DNA of 64,000 bases from Thioclava sp. GXIMD4216. Its GTDB lineage: Bacteria; Pseudomonadota; Alphaproteobacteria; Rhodobacterales; Rhodobacteraceae. Shown piece after piece: positions 43,771 to 53,196 of the stretch (within the stretch, counting starts at the first letter, position 1; each line of letters starts with the position of its first letter). The stretch covers positions 1,591,501-1,655,500 of the forward strand of contig NZ_CP149926.1 of assembly GCF_037949285.1 (NCBI RefSeq), in the 5' to 3' direction. The position numbers and the translations under genes are program-made. Under the pieces are notes generated by a model. The model saw nothing but the letters and a program-made list of their open reading frames with translations. It searched no databases and was not told the DNA's origin.

Positions 43771-44694
43771 TTACGATGGGGGTGGCTCTGCTTTTCGATC
43801 TGCGGAACCGGGTGGCAGGGTGAGAAGGGTGAGGCATCCCACCACCAGTGCCACGCCGACCCAGCCCAAGGGAGGGAGGTGTTCGCCGACGACGAGAATG
43901 GCCAGAATGGCGGCGATGACGGGTTCGAGGAGGGTGATGGTCGTGGCTGTGCTGGCCTCGACATGGGCGAGGCCGTAGCCGAAGCAGAGATAGCCCAGAA
44001 ACATGGGCACGGCGGCCATATAAAGCCCTACAGCGGCATTCGACCAAGACATAAGAAACGCGCCGCCCGTGCCCAGAAGGACCGGCATCAGAAGCACCCC
44101 GCCCAAGCCGAACGTGGCGCCCATCGCGACAGAGGAGGGCAGCCCCCGCAGCATCATACGACGTGCGGTCCAGGCATAAAGCCCGTAAGTCAGCCCCCCC
44201 AAGATGCCCAGCAGGATGCCGATGATCGTGTCATATCCTTTGTCCAGCGGGGTATCGGGCAGTTGCTCTGCCAGACAAATCAACGTCATGCCGAGCAATC
44301 CGACCGCGGCGCTGATGCCCCAGCGCAGGCTCAGCCGTGTTTTGTCGAACGCATATTCGATCAGCGCGGAGAGCAGCGGGGCCGCGCCGATCGTGACCAC
44401 CGTGCCCACTGTGACACCGGCAAGCCGCATCGCGCCGTAAAAGGCCAGCGGATAGATGGCCACCGCCAGAGCGCCTGCCACAAGCAGGGTCCGGTCTGCC
44501 CAGAGGGCGGGGGCGGCGCGGTTGATCCCGCGCACGGCCAGAAGGGCCTGTGCAATGCCGCCGATCCCCATTGCGGCCGCGCCGATTGCGGCGGCGCTGA
44601 CATCGGGGGCGAAGGTTGCAGCGGTGCCGGTGGTGCCCCAGACACAGGCCGCAAAGAGAATGGCCGCGACGCCCTTGCCATAGCTTGCGCTCAT
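43771..44694 (-). CDS. EamA-family (DMT) transporter
   Basis: A 307-residue protein with ten predicted helices and two EamA repeats (ILFAACVWGTTGTAATFAPD at the start; ILGGLTYGLYAWTARRM at the second half), ending with LLEPVIAAILAILVVGEHLPP. This family exports amino acids or metabolites. It lies 1 base from the stop of the upstream tetR-type gene, so the pair is an operon, probably regulator-controlled efflux. Substrate unknown. Confidence 0.88.
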   Translation of the reverse strand: MSASYGKGVAAILFAACVWGTTGTAATFAPDVSAAAIGAAAMGIGGIAQALLAVRGINRAAPALWADRTLLVAGALAVAIYPLAFYGAMRLAGVTVGTVVTIGAAPLLSALIEYAFDKTRLSLRWGISAAVGLLGMTLICLAEQLPDTPLDKGYDTIIGILLGILGGLTYGLYAWTARRMMLRGLPSSVAMGATFGLGGVLLMPVLLGTGGAFLMSWSNAAVGLYMAAVPMFLGYLCFGYGLAHVEASTATTITLLEPVIAAILAILVVGEHLPPLGWVGVALVVGCLTLLTLPPGSADRKAEPPPS

Positions 44695-44695
44695 C

Positions 44696-45280
44696 TCACA
44701 GCCTCTCCAGTAGGTCGGTGATCAGGGCCTTGGCGCGTATCATCTGCGCATTGTGGCCTTCAAGGCCTGCCCGCATCATCGCGCCCTCCAGCAGAAAGGC
44801 GATATGGGCGGTCAGTGCGGCGGCCCGATCCGGCGTTTCGGGCAGCATGGCCTGAATATGCTGCGCCAGAATGGCTTCGACCTGTTCCTTATGGCGGCGC
44901 ACGGCGTCCCGTGCAGGGTCGCCAGCCTCCAGTTCGGCGGCGGCATTCAGCAATCCGCAGCCGCGAAAACCGCGCTCATAGGCCTGTTCGGCATGATCCT
45001 GATAGGCCTCGAACACGGCCAGAACCCGCGCGCGCGGATCTACGGCCTGCGCCAGTCGCCGATCGTAAAGGGCCAGCCATTCGGCGTGGCGGGCCTCGAT
45101 ATACTGGCCGACAAGGTCCGCTTTCGAGGTGAAGTTGTTGTAGAGGCTTTTCTTTGCGACGCCTGCGCGGGTGATGATCGCGTCGATCCCCGTGCCGTTG
45201 ATGCCGTGACTGTAAAAGAGCTCCATCGCCGCCTGCAGGAGGCGGTCATGGGCGGTGTGTCCGGTTCGGGGGTGGGGCAT
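44696..45280 (-). CDS. TetR/AcrR-family repressor
   Basis: 194 residues from ATG 45280. N-terminal HTH: DRLLQAAMELFYSHGINGTGIDAIITRAGVAKKSLYNNFTSKADLV, the standard TetR pattern. The C-terminal ligand domain (RARVLAVFEAYQDHAEQAYERGFRGCGLLNAAAEL) resembles the group with a GC-rich GCGLLNA loop. It probably represses itself and the EamA gene through the inverted repeat just upstream. Confidence 0.9.
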   Translation of the reverse strand: MPHPRTGHTAHDRLLQAAMELFYSHGINGTGIDAIITRAGVAKKSLYNNFTSKADLVGQYIEARHAEWLALYDRRLAQAVDPRARVLAVFEAYQDHAEQAYERGFRGCGLLNAAAELEAGDPARDAVRRHKEQVEAILAQHIQAMLPETPDRAAALTAHIAFLLEGAMMRAGLEGHNAQMIRAKALITDLLERL

Positions 45281-45299
45281 CACGCGGCGACCTCCTTGA

Positions 45300-45325
45300 A
45301 AGTAGGTCGATTGGTATACCTGCTT
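45300..45325 (-). promoter_or_regulatory. candidate TetR operator
   Basis: AAGTAGGT ... ACCTGCTT forms an inverted repeat with one mismatch and a 10-base spacer, beginning 20 bases upstream of the tetR-type start. A TetR dimer site is the natural reading. Confidence 0.55.
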
Positions 45326-45885
45326 CCGGTCCGCCGCAAGATGCAAAGCCTTCTCCGGCGGCAAGGGGCGCCTGTCACAAGACAGGGGCTTGGCCGTAGG
45401 CAGGCCATGTATCAGGCGATGTCAGGAAAGAGGGAGGGCGAATGGGCGCGGGGCTGTTACGACGGTGTGAACCCCGCGCCCGAAACTCGTTACATCATCA
45501 ATATGGGCCGGGGTCTGCGATCTTTCAATCGCGACATTGGTCGATTTCACAAGCCCCCGAAACCTGGTGCGGCCTTGCCGGTGCCAGGTTTCGGAGCCGG
45601 TCCTGATGGCCTGCAAGCAGAGCGGCTGCGGAATGGGCCTTCCGGAGATCAGCCGTCAGATCTTGCAGGAAAACAAGGTAAGGGCAGGCGCGGTCTGGGC
45701 CGCACCCGATACTCGTTATGCAAAACACGTTACCCGCTTATAATATACAGATGAAATATATAAATCAATAATTAGATTGAATGCGCCAATTTATTTGATT
45801 AATGTTTTGCATATGCATCTTTATTGCCGGTTCTGGAACAGAATGGGCATGCCATATTGTGCGTCTCGGAGGGAGCTGCGCCATC
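45326..45885. other. non-coding interval with inverted repeat and AT-rich block
   Basis: No supportable gene. It contains a long-armed inverted repeat GAAACCTGG...CCAGGTTTC (about 45558-45592) and, at 45735-45815, an AT-rich block (ATATATAAATCAATAATTAG) very unlike the surrounding GC-rich sequence. Confidence 0.55.
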
Positions 45886-46119
45886 ATGCAGGTTGCATAT
45901 ACATTTGTTTGTCTTGATGCCTCGGGGAACCGCTACACGGTTCAGGCATGGCGGGCGCGCGTGATGCGGACATTGCCCTCTGGCCGAGACCTCAGTGTGG
46001 GCGGTCCGGTCAAATACACGCTCGAAGACGGCACGAAGGTTATCCAGAAGGCCGATGGGGCCTATCTTGTCGAGCGCGTGCCCACCATCGAGATTTTCCG
46101 CGACCGGAGGGCAGTCTAG
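45886..46119 (+). CDS. small protein of unknown function
   Basis: 77 residues from ATG 45886; an upstream extension is possible but has no ribosome site. The sequence looks like a small beta-rich fold (YTFVCLDASGNRYTVQAW; KYTLEDGTKVIQKADGAYLVE). No family recognised. It is preceded by an AT-rich promoter-like block. Confidence 0.5.
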   Translation: MQVAYTFVCLDASGNRYTVQAWRARVMRTLPSGRDLSVGGPVKYTLEDGTKVIQKADGAYLVERVPTIEIFRDRRAV

Positions 46120-46300
46120 CACCGCACAGCCGATCCCGCACCGGTCGCGAGAGGGCCGGATTCATGCAGGCCGCGCGCCAACGGGGAAGGGGCTTGCCGG
46201 CTTGGGAATGCCCCGTTATGAGACGGCGCTGCCCTCCGGCATGGTCCGCCGGATGTCCTGACTGTCCCGCGCCTTGCCGCGCCTTTCTGCGAGAGAGCGA

Positions 46301-46972
46301 ATGTCCTATTCCCACGCGCCCTATACCCGCCCCGGCTTTTACGCGGATATGCTGGCCAAAGGCATGCATCGCGATATCGTCGGCGGGCGCTGGGAAGAGA
46401 CCGGCGAGCGGCAGATGGAGATTATCGAAGAGGCCGGAGTGCTGCCGCATCACCACCTGCTGGATATCGGAGCGGGGCCGCTGCGTCTGGGCTGCAAGGT
46501 GGTCGAGTATCTCGACCCCGGCCATTACTGGGCAACGGATGCCTCACGCGCGCTGATGCTGGTCGGGCATGGGCGTGAACTGGCCGATCCGGCGCGTCTG
46601 GACCCTGCGCAACTGGTCGAGGATAGCGGTTTCGAATTTCCGGATATCCCCGAACGCATCACCCATGCGATCGCCTTCGGGGTGTTTCCGCATCTGCCGC
46701 CCGAAAATCTGGCCATATGCCTGCGCAATCTGCAGCGGCTCCCGCAGCTCGAACTGTTCATGTTCACGGTGTTTCTGCGCCCCGACGAGATAGAGGCGGA
46801 GCTGCCCTATCGTCAGCGGGACGGGGTGGTGACCCATGCGGCGCGTGCTCCCCATGACATGCGGGCCGTGACCGTTCACGGGATGGCCCGCGACACCGGC
46901 TGGTCGCTGCGCGAGGACCCGAAGAAGCTGCCGCGCGGGCAGATCCTGTTTCACGCCCGTCGTGTTGGCTAA
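46301..46972 (+). CDS. class I SAM-dependent methyltransferase
   Basis: 223 residues from ATG 46301 (GAGAGAG upstream). SAM-binding motif I LLDIGAGPLRLGCKVVEYLDPGHYWATDAS is clear, followed by VFPHLPPENLAICLRNLQRL (motif III area). The substrate cannot be told. N-terminal GFYADMLAKGMHRDIVGGRWEETG is similar to small-molecule methyltransferases in which the substrate binds near the N-terminus. Monocistronic. Confidence 0.78.
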   Translation: MSYSHAPYTRPGFYADMLAKGMHRDIVGGRWEETGERQMEIIEEAGVLPHHHLLDIGAGPLRLGCKVVEYLDPGHYWATDASRALMLVGHGRELADPARLDPAQLVEDSGFEFPDIPERITHAIAFGVFPHLPPENLAICLRNLQRLPQLELFMFTVFLRPDEIEAELPYRQRDGVVTHAARAPHDMRAVTVHGMARDTGWSLREDPKKLPRGQILFHARRVG

Positions 46973-47151
46973 AGTCGTATTGGCTAAAAGAGCGGGCTGG
47001 CTGGACGGCTGGGCTGGTTGAGAGGCGCAGCCCCGCGCCGTTGCGGCGCCCTGCGGCCCCTGCACAGGGTCTGCGCGCCTGTGCCTGTTTCATTTGCCCC
47101 CGAAGCTGCCACATTTCTCTCCAGCAAATGATGCCATGATGGAGCGCCAAG

Positions 47152-48090
47152 ATGAGCTGGAACCCGATTCTCGATGCCGATATCCCGATTGGCGATGCCG
47201 TGGATCTGGTCGATATGGAGATCGTGCCACGGGCGCGTGATCTTGGGTCTTTCGAGGTGCGGCGCGCGCTGCCTTCGGCCAAGCGGCAGATGGTGGGACC
47301 GTTCATCTTCTTTGACGAGATCGGGCCGGTCGAATTCCTGTCGGGTCAGAAGGGGGTGGATATCCGTCCGCACCCGCATATCGGTCTGGGCACGGTCACC
47401 TATCTGCTGCAGGGGCGGCTGCATCATCGCGATTCCCTCGGGACCGATCAGTGGATTACCCCTGGTGCGGTGAACTGGATGAATGCGGGCCACGGGATCA
47501 CCCATTCCGAACGCACAGATGAAGACCTGCGTGTGACCGGAGATACGATGTTCGGCATCCAGACCTGGGTCGCGCTTCCCAAGGATGCAGAGGATCACGC
47601 GCCGGAATTCGTGCATTCGGAGGCGGGGACGCTGCCCGAGCTGGAGGCCGAAGGCAAGAGAGTGACGCTGGTGCTGGGCGAGGCTTGGGGCGCGAAAGCG
47701 CCGCTGAAGATGCCGTCGGAACTGTTTTACGCCGATGCCGAGCTTGCCGCAGGGGCGGCCTTGCCCTTGCCCGACAATCACGAGGATCGCGGCGTCTATG
47801 TGCTGCGCGGGCAGGTGCGCGTGGGCGATGCGACCTATGAGGCGGGGCGGATGCTGATTTTCCGTCCCGGCGACCGGATCTCGCTGCGGGCGGGGACGCA
47901 GGGCGCGCGGCTTATGGTGCTGGGGGGCGCAACGCTGGAAGGTCCGCGCTATATCTGGTGGAATTTCGTGGCCTCCTCGAAAGAACGGATCGAAGCCGCC
48001 AAAGAGGCTTGGCGGGCGGGCGACTGGATGCATGGGCGATTCCGCCTGCCGCCGACGGATCGCGACGAGTTTATCCCGCTGCCGGAGTGA
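47152..48090 (+). CDS. pirin family protein
   Basis: A 312-residue bicupin. Metal ligands in the first cupin: RPHPHIGLGTVTYLLQG (two His), HH in GRLHHRDS, and AGHGITHSE (His, Glu). The second cupin has no clear ligands, as usual. Pirins bind iron; some have quercetinase activity or act as redox-linked regulators. About 180 bases upstream have no gene. Confidence 0.92.
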   Translation: MSWNPILDADIPIGDAVDLVDMEIVPRARDLGSFEVRRALPSAKRQMVGPFIFFDEIGPVEFLSGQKGVDIRPHPHIGLGTVTYLLQGRLHHRDSLGTDQWITPGAVNWMNAGHGITHSERTDEDLRVTGDTMFGIQTWVALPKDAEDHAPEFVHSEAGTLPELEAEGKRVTLVLGEAWGAKAPLKMPSELFYADAELAAGAALPLPDNHEDRGVYVLRGQVRVGDATYEAGRMLIFRPGDRISLRAGTQGARLMVLGGATLEGPRYIWWNFVASSKERIEAAKEAWRAGDWMHGRFRLPPTDRDEFIPLPE

Positions 48091-48343
48091 TCCGGTTATG
48101 AAGGGGGTGGGCACCGGACGGATTTCTGGCGGAAATCTCTTCTGATTCCCGCAGGGTCAGTGCCGCGCTGGCCCGCATGAAGGGGCGGCAACGCCTTGAA
48201 CACGCGTTGTTTTCAAAGGTTTCCAACGGCGCGCGGCGGGGATTTCGTGTTTTTTTGAAAAGAATGCGAAACCGTGCTTGACGGGCGCGATACTGGCCCG
48301 TATTACCCACCCCACGCTCCGGGCGATGCCGGAGAGGATGAGA

Positions 48344-48420
48344 GCGGTTGTAGCTCAGTTGGTTAGAGTATCGGCCTGTCACGCCGAGGGTCGCGGGTTC
48401 GAGCCCCGTCAACCGCGCCA
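48344..48420 (+). tRNA. tRNA-Asp(GTC), copy 1
   Basis: Complete 77-nt cloverleaf; acceptor GCGGTTG/CAACCGC, anticodon loop CTGTCAC with anticodon GTC, encoded CCA. It is the first of three identical copies. Confidence 0.97.
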
Positions 48421-48458
48421 TCATCCTCACTCAAGTCGCCCAAAGCCGAAACATATGC

Positions 48459-48535
48459 GCGGTTGTAGCTCAGTTGGTTAGAGTATCGGCCTGTCACGCC
48501 GAGGGTCGCGGGTTCGAGCCCCGTCAACCGCGCCA
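48459..48535 (+). tRNA. tRNA-Asp(GTC), copy 2
   Basis: Identical in sequence to copy 1; separated from it by 38 bases. Confidence 0.97.
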
Positions 48536-48566
48536 CTGTTTCGGAATTGGAGTTTGGAGATGCTGT

Positions 48567-48643
48567 GCGGTTGTAGCTCAGTTGGTTAGAGTATCGGCCT
48601 GTCACGCCGAGGGTCGCGGGTTCGAGCCCCGTCAACCGCGCCA
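48567..48643 (+). tRNA. tRNA-Asp(GTC), copy 3
   Basis: Identical to copies 1 and 2; separated from copy 2 by 31 bases. A terminator hairpin follows. Confidence 0.97.
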
Positions 48644-48659
48644 CCATCTTCCCGTCATC

Positions 48660-48681
48660 AGGCACCCTTCGGGGTGCCTTT
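48660..48681 (+). terminator. terminator of the tRNA-Asp cluster
   Basis: Stem GGCACCC/GGGTGCC with a TTCG loop followed by TTTGTCGTTTT. Confidence 0.82.
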
Positions 48682-48748
48682 GTCGTTTTAGGCTTCTTTT
48701 GCACCGGACGGGCCGCTATATGCGGAGTGTCACAAAAGGAGTAGACGG

Positions 48749-50014
48749 ATGAAAGATGCGTTGGATGCAAAGCAGCTGATCGACACCCTCGGTGCCGCTG
48801 CCCGTGAGGCCGCTAGAGAGCTGGCCTTCGCACCAGCGCCTCAGAAGACCCAAGCCCTTGAAGCCGCCGCCGATACTGTCTGGGCACGCCGCGCCGAGAT
48901 CATCGCGGCCAATGCCGAGGATCTGGCCTATGGCGCGGCCAAAGGTCTGACGCCGGCCATGATGGACCGCCTCAAGCTGGACGAGGCGGGGATCGAGGGG
49001 ATCTGCAAGGGCCTGCGCACCATTGCCGCGCAGGACGATCCCGTGGGCGCCGTGATCACCGAATGGGACCGCCCCACAGGGTTGCATATCCAGCGCGTGC
49101 GCACGCCTCTGGGGGTGATCGGGGTCATCTATGAATCGCGCCCCAATGTGACGGCCGATGCGGGCGCGCTCTGCCTCAAATCCGGCAATGCCGTGATTTT
49201 GCGTGGCGGGTCCGAAAGCTTCCATTCTTCGCGCGCGATCCATGCCTGTCTGGTCGAGGGGCTGAAGGCCGCAGGCCTGCCCGAAGCCGCGATCCAGCTT
49301 GTGCCCACCCGCGACCGTGACGCCGTGGCCGCCATGCTGCAGGCGGTCGAGTATATCGACGTGATCGTGCCGCGCGGCGGCAAGGGGCTGGTGGGGCTGG
49401 TGCAACGCGAGGCGCGCGTGCCGGTTTTTGCGCATCTGGAGGGCATCTGCCACATCTATGTCGATGGCAGCGCCGATCTGGAGAAAGCCCGCCGTGTGGT
49501 CCTCAATGCCAAGACCCGCCGCACCGGTATCTGCGGCGCGATGGAATGTCTGCTGATCGATCAGGGTTTCTGGGCAAAATATGGCGATGTGCTGATCCGC
49601 GATCTTCTGGCCAAAGGCGTAGAAGTGCGCGGGCAGGGGGATCTTCTGGCGACCGAGGGGGTGGTGGAAGCCGCCGATGACGATTACGGGCGCGAGTTCC
49701 TTGACATGATCTGCGCCGCGAAAATCGTGGACGGGGTGGATGGCGCGATTGCCCATATCCGCCGCTACGGCTCGAACCATACCGAGGCCATCATCGCCGA
49801 GGATCCGGCCCCCGTCGCGCGCTTTTTCCAGCGGCTCGATAGCGCGATCCTGATGCATAATGCCTCGACCCAGTTTGCCGATGGTGGCGAATTCGGGATG
49901 GGGGCCGAGATCGGGATTGCCACCGGCAAGATGCATGCGCGCGGGCCTGTGGGGGCCGAACAGCTGACCTCGTTCAAATATCTTGTGACGGGCGACGGCA
50001 CGATCCGCGCCTAG
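48749..50014 (+). CDS. proA: glutamate-5-semialdehyde dehydrogenase (gamma-glutamyl phosphate reductase)
   Basis: A 421-residue ProA of full length. Motifs: [46 protein letters not shown] and the catalytic cysteine in [14 protein letters not shown]. It reduces gamma-glutamyl phosphate to the semialdehyde in proline synthesis. The proB partner is not in the window; it is often just upstream in relatives, but here the upstream neighbours are tRNA genes. Confidence 0.96.
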   Translation: MKDALDAKQLIDTLGAAAREAARELAFAPAPQKTQALEAAADTVWARRAEIIAANAEDLAYGAAKGLTPAMMDRLKLDEAGIEGICKGLRTIAAQDDPVGAVITEWDRPTGLHIQRVRTPLGVIGVIYESRPNVTADAGALCLKSGNAVILRGGSESFHSSRAIHACLVEGLKAAGLPEAAIQLVPTRDRDAVAAMLQAVEYIDVIVPRGGKGLVGLVQREARVPVFAHLEGICHIYVDGSADLEKARRVVLNAKTRRTGICGAMECLLIDQGFWAKYGDVLIRDLLAKGVEVRGQGDLLATEGVVEAADDDYGREFLDMICAAKIVDGVDGAIAHIRRYGSNHTEAIIAEDPAPVARFFQRLDSAILMHNASTQFADGGEFGMGAEIGIATGKMHARGPVGAEQLTSFKYLVTGDGTIRA

Positions 50015-50207
50015 GCAAAGGGGTGGCCCCGGGAAAACGGCAGGTATCGGAGAACGCCTGACGGATGCGCCGCGCCATTCGGCTCGCAAGGGTCAGGCGG
50101 ATCGCACGGGGCAGGTATCGTGCGGCCGGATATGCCCCCCGTTTTTATGGCAGCACTCTCCTACGGTGCTGGCAGGCAGCCGGAGGCCACGCTTGCGGGC
50201 AGGTGAC

Positions 50208-50639
50208 ATGAGAGAGATATATCGCTTCGACCATCTATGGGACGGGATCGTGGAAAACGGTCCCGAAGGGTTGGTCTATGAACTGCCCGTGGCGTCGGGG
50301 CATGTCGACAAGATCTTCAGGTTTGCGATCTCGGAGGCGGCTTTCGCACGGATGAAGGCCGACCCCGAGCGACGGATCTTTCTGCAGGCGTTTTTGCACA
50401 GCCTCTACCAGATGCGTCCCGTGACGCAGCAGGTGACTGTGGATCACCATATCGACCTGATCCTGTCGGGCGATCCGGCGCGGGTGGAGGAGGTGCTGAA
50501 CCGGCAGGAGGCGCTGGATTGCGGCGCGGTGTCCAATATGGTGCGGATCCTCACAGGCCGTGATCCGGCACCAATGCGGCAGGGAACGTGGTTTGCGCAG
50601 GGCCGCGGCACGGCACGGCCCTGTAGCTCGGGCGGCTGA
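50208..50639 (+). CDS. hypothetical protein
   Basis: 143 residues from ATG 50208 (AGGTGA upstream). Mixed alpha/beta look: YRFDHLWDGIVENGPEGLVYELPVASG, then HVDKIFRFAISEAAFARMKADPERRIFLQAFLHSLYQ. No domain recognised. Convergent with chpT, with no room between the two stops. Confidence 0.55.
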   Translation: MREIYRFDHLWDGIVENGPEGLVYELPVASGHVDKIFRFAISEAAFARMKADPERRIFLQAFLHSLYQMRPVTQQVTVDHHIDLILSGDPARVEEVLNRQEALDCGAVSNMVRILTGRDPAPMRQGTWFAQGRGTARPCSSGG

Positions 50640-51278
50640 TCAGAAGTTCATCCGTGCTTCGGTCTCGTTGATCTGCCAGTCGATATGGCGGCCATATGTC
50701 TCGGCTTCGCGCGGCAGCAGGATGAACTGCACCTGCGCAGGGCGCAGATCTGCCGGAGCGTGCCCCGCAAGCGCCTGCCAGAGCGCGTCATCGGGTTTGG
50801 TGCGCCGCGTTTCCGCAACCAGATGCCATTCGCCATTATGTTCGGTAATCACCAGACGCCCGCCGAAGGGCAGCGCGGTTTCCATACACAGAATCGCCAG
50901 ATAGGCCATTTTGACCAGATGGCGCGGCTGGTCCCCGTCAACCTGCCAGTCGAATTTCGTGCGCCCGGTCGCCGACATCTCGGACAGAAGGCTGCGGATT
51001 TCGTTCTGGCTGACGCGCTGTTCGGTATTGGCCTGCCCGAAGGCCACACGGAAGAATTTCACGCGCGCATTCGCGGCACTGACGCTTTCGGCGATCAGTT
51101 GCATTTCCGGACTCATCGCGCCGCCCGACATGGCCAGCAATTCTACCCCATTGCTGATTGCGCCCAAAGGGCTGATAAGGTCATGACACAGGCGCGACCC
51201 GACAAGGGCCACAAGATCGGCCTCGGAAGGTTCGGCGCTGGCGTCAGAGGGAAGCAACGGAGAAGACAGGGCAGTCAT
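50640..51278 (-). CDS. chpT: histidine phosphotransferase ChpT
   Basis: A 212-residue protein with the ChpT dimerisation/phosphotransfer helix LVGSRLCHDLISPLGAISNGVELL, where the His is the phosphoacceptor, and a degenerate ATPase-like C-terminal domain. In alphaproteobacteria ChpT passes phosphate from CckA to CtrA and CpdR, controlling cell cycle, motility and gene-transfer-agent production. It starts inside the start codon region of a divergent DUF3553 gene. Confidence 0.9.
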   Translation of the reverse strand: MTALSSPLLPSDASAEPSEADLVALVGSRLCHDLISPLGAISNGVELLAMSGGAMSPEMQLIAESVSAANARVKFFRVAFGQANTEQRVSQNEIRSLLSEMSATGRTKFDWQVDGDQPRHLVKMAYLAILCMETALPFGGRLVITEHNGEWHLVAETRRTKPDDALWQALAGHAPADLRPAQVQFILLPREAETYGRHIDWQINETEARMNF

Positions 51279-51450
51279 GAACGAATTCCTTGAGCCGGGG
51301 ATGTTGGTCCGGAACCCGAAAGCGCCGGAATGGGGTGTGGGTCAGGTGCAATCGCGCATAGGCGACAAGATCACTGTCAATTTCCGCGAAGCGGGTAAAC
51401 AGGTGATTGACGGGCGCTTCATTGCTTTGACTCTCGTTATTGAAGATTAA
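51277..51450 (+). CDS. DUF3553 family protein
   Basis: A 57-residue protein: FLEPGMLVRNPKAPEWGVGQ, IGDKITVNFREAGKQVID. This is the small SH3-like/CarD-like DUF3553 fold common in Rhodobacteraceae. The ATG at 51277 shares two bases with the start codon of the divergent chpT (CATGA), so the two genes have no intergenic space. Function unknown. Confidence 0.82.
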   Translation: MNEFLEPGMLVRNPKAPEWGVGQVQSRIGDKITVNFREAGKQVIDGRFIALTLVIED

Positions 51451-51592
51451 AGTTGATGAAAGGTTAACGTGAAAGGGGGCCGCTTGGGTATTCTTTCTTT
51501 GCCAGCCGTCCTTGCCGGACTTGCCTTTTGGCGGGTGGCTCGCCACAACAGGCGCAAGGCGTGACCCTTCTGAGAAGTGACCGGAAGAAAAC

Positions 51593-52369
51593 ATGATGGA
51601 AAGCAGTCGTTTAGAGATCCGTCTTGCGGCCAGTCAGGAGGATCTTCTTGCGTCGCAACGACTACGCTATCAGGTCTTCGTAACCGAATTGGGGGGCGGG
51701 GGCGAGATGGTGGACCATGCCCGCCAGCTGGAATGCGATGCTTTCGACCCCGTTTACGATCATTTGCTTTTGGTGGACCCCGAGAGGGATCCGGCCAGTC
51801 TGGCGCATGTGGTGGGGGTCTACCGGTTGCTGCGGTCGGAGCGGGCAGAGGCGTTCGGGCGCTATTATTGCGATGCCGAATACGACCTGACGCCGCTCAG
51901 GGCTTTGGGGCGGCCGATGCTGGAGCTGGGGCGCTCCTGCGTGCATCCCGATCACCGCGGGGGGGCGGCCATGTTTCTGCTGTGGAACGGTCTGGCGGAA
52001 TATGTGCTCACGCATGGGATCGAGATCCTGTTCGGTGTGGCGTCTTTTCATGGCACCGATATCGCGGCGCTCAGGATGCCTCTGGCGTGGTTGCACCATC
52101 ATCACCTTGCGCCCGCCGGATTACGGGCACGGGCGCAGGAGCGGGCTTTCCAGCCGATGAATCTGGTCCCGCCCGACGCGCTTGACCGGCGGCAGGCCAT
52201 GACGGCCATGCCCAATCTGATCAAATCCTATCTCAAGCTTGGCGGCTATGTTGGCGAGGGGGCGTTTGTGGATCATGCGTTCAATACGACCGATGTGCTG
52301 GTGATGATGGATACCAAAGCCATGAGCGGGAAACATCGCAGCTTCTATACCCGCAGGGCGCCTCTATGA
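51593..52369 (+). CDS. olsB: L-ornithine N(alpha)-acyltransferase OlsB
   Basis: A 258-residue GNAT-like acyltransferase: LRYQVFVTELGG, ECDAFDPVYDHLLLVD, MLELGRSCVHPDHRGGAAMFLLWNGLAEYV. This matches OlsB, which joins a 3-hydroxyacyl chain from acyl carrier protein to ornithine, the first step to ornithine lipids, which are membrane lipids made especially under phosphate limitation. The stop overlaps olsA (ATGA), confirming the pair. Confidence 0.9.
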   Translation: MMESSRLEIRLAASQEDLLASQRLRYQVFVTELGGGGEMVDHARQLECDAFDPVYDHLLLVDPERDPASLAHVVGVYRLLRSERAEAFGRYYCDAEYDLTPLRALGRPMLELGRSCVHPDHRGGAAMFLLWNGLAEYVLTHGIEILFGVASFHGTDIAALRMPLAWLHHHHLAPAGLRARAQERAFQPMNLVPPDALDRRQAMTAMPNLIKSYLKLGGYVGEGAFVDHAFNTTDVLVMMDTKAMSGKHRSFYTRRAPL

Positions 52370-53196
52370 GCCCGCCGTCTCCGACATGGGAGGGCGGACC
52401 GCCGCCCGCATTGCCGCCCGCGCGGGCCGGAGACCGCTGGCGCCTGGTCGGGCGGCTGCTGGCTTTGGGCCTGTGCCTTGCGACCGGTCTGCTTGTGCTG
52501 GGGCTGGTTTCTGCGGCGGAGCGGCTCTGCGGCAGGCGCGACAGGCGCTGGTCGGTCCATGTGCCGCGTCTGGTGTCGCGGGCGGCGGTGGCGATACTGG
52601 GGATTGCCTATCACGTCGAAGGGCGGCCCATGACCCATCCGGGCGCGGTGGTGGCCAATCACGGATCATGGCTGGATATTCTGGCACTGAATGCGGCGGT
52701 GAATGTGTTCTTTGTGGCAAAGGCCGAGGTGGCGGGCTGGCCGGGCATTGGCGGACTGGCGCGGGCGGCAGGCACCGTCTTTATCCGCCGCGACCGTCGC
52801 GAGGCGGCCCAGCAGGCGCAGCTTTTTGAAGACCGTATCCGCGCGGGCCATCGCCTGCTGTTTTTTCCAGAAGGCACTTCCACCGACACACAACGAATTC
52901 TTCCTTTTAAATCAACGCTTTTTCAGGCGTTCTTTACCGAGGATCTGAAAGAGCGCATGTGGGTCCAGCCCGTGACCCTGCGCTATATCGCCCCCGAGGG
53001 GGAAGATCCGCGGTTTTATGGCTGGTGGGGCGATATGCCCTTGGGGCCGCATCTGCGCAAAGTGCTGGTGGCAAAACGTGGCGGGCGGATCGTGCTGGAT
53101 TTCCATCCGGCGCTGCGCGTCAGGGATCAGGCCAATCGCAAAAGCCTCGCGGCCGCCTGCGAGGAGGCCGTGCGGCATGGCGGCCTAGCCCTCTGA
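52366..53196 (+). CDS. olsA: lyso-ornithine lipid O-acyltransferase OlsA
   Basis: 276 residues with one N-terminal membrane segment and a PlsC-type acyltransferase domain: the H-x4-D motif in ANHGSWLDILAL, then FIRRDRR and FFPEGTSTD. It adds the second acyl chain to lyso-ornithine lipid. The proline-rich first 25 residues are disordered. It overlaps olsB at the start and a convergent RHH gene at its end by 12 bases. Confidence 0.9.
   Translation: MSPPSPTWEGGPPPALPPARAGDRWRLVGRLLALGLCLATGLLVLGLVSAAERLCGRRDRRWSVHVPRLVSRAAVAILGIAYHVEGRPMTHPGAVVANHGSWLDILALNAAVNVFFVAKAEVAGWPGIGGLARAAGTVFIRRDRREAAQQAQLFEDRIRAGHRLLFFPEGTSTDTQRILPFKSTLFQAFFTEDLKERMWVQPVTLRYIAPEGEDPRFYGWWGDMPLGPHLRKVLVAKRGGRIVLDFHPALRVRDQANRKSLAAACEEAVRHGGLAL

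Noticed and set aside
48278..48770. Open frames across the three tRNA-Asp genes
   Set aside because: They repeat the same RVSACHAEGRGFEPRQPRH peptide only because the tRNAs are identical; known tRNA-derived false proteins.
51470..51564. A 31-codon GTG-initiated frame with a hydrophobic core
   Set aside because: It lacks a clear ribosome site and family resemblance; it is too short to support without conservation data.
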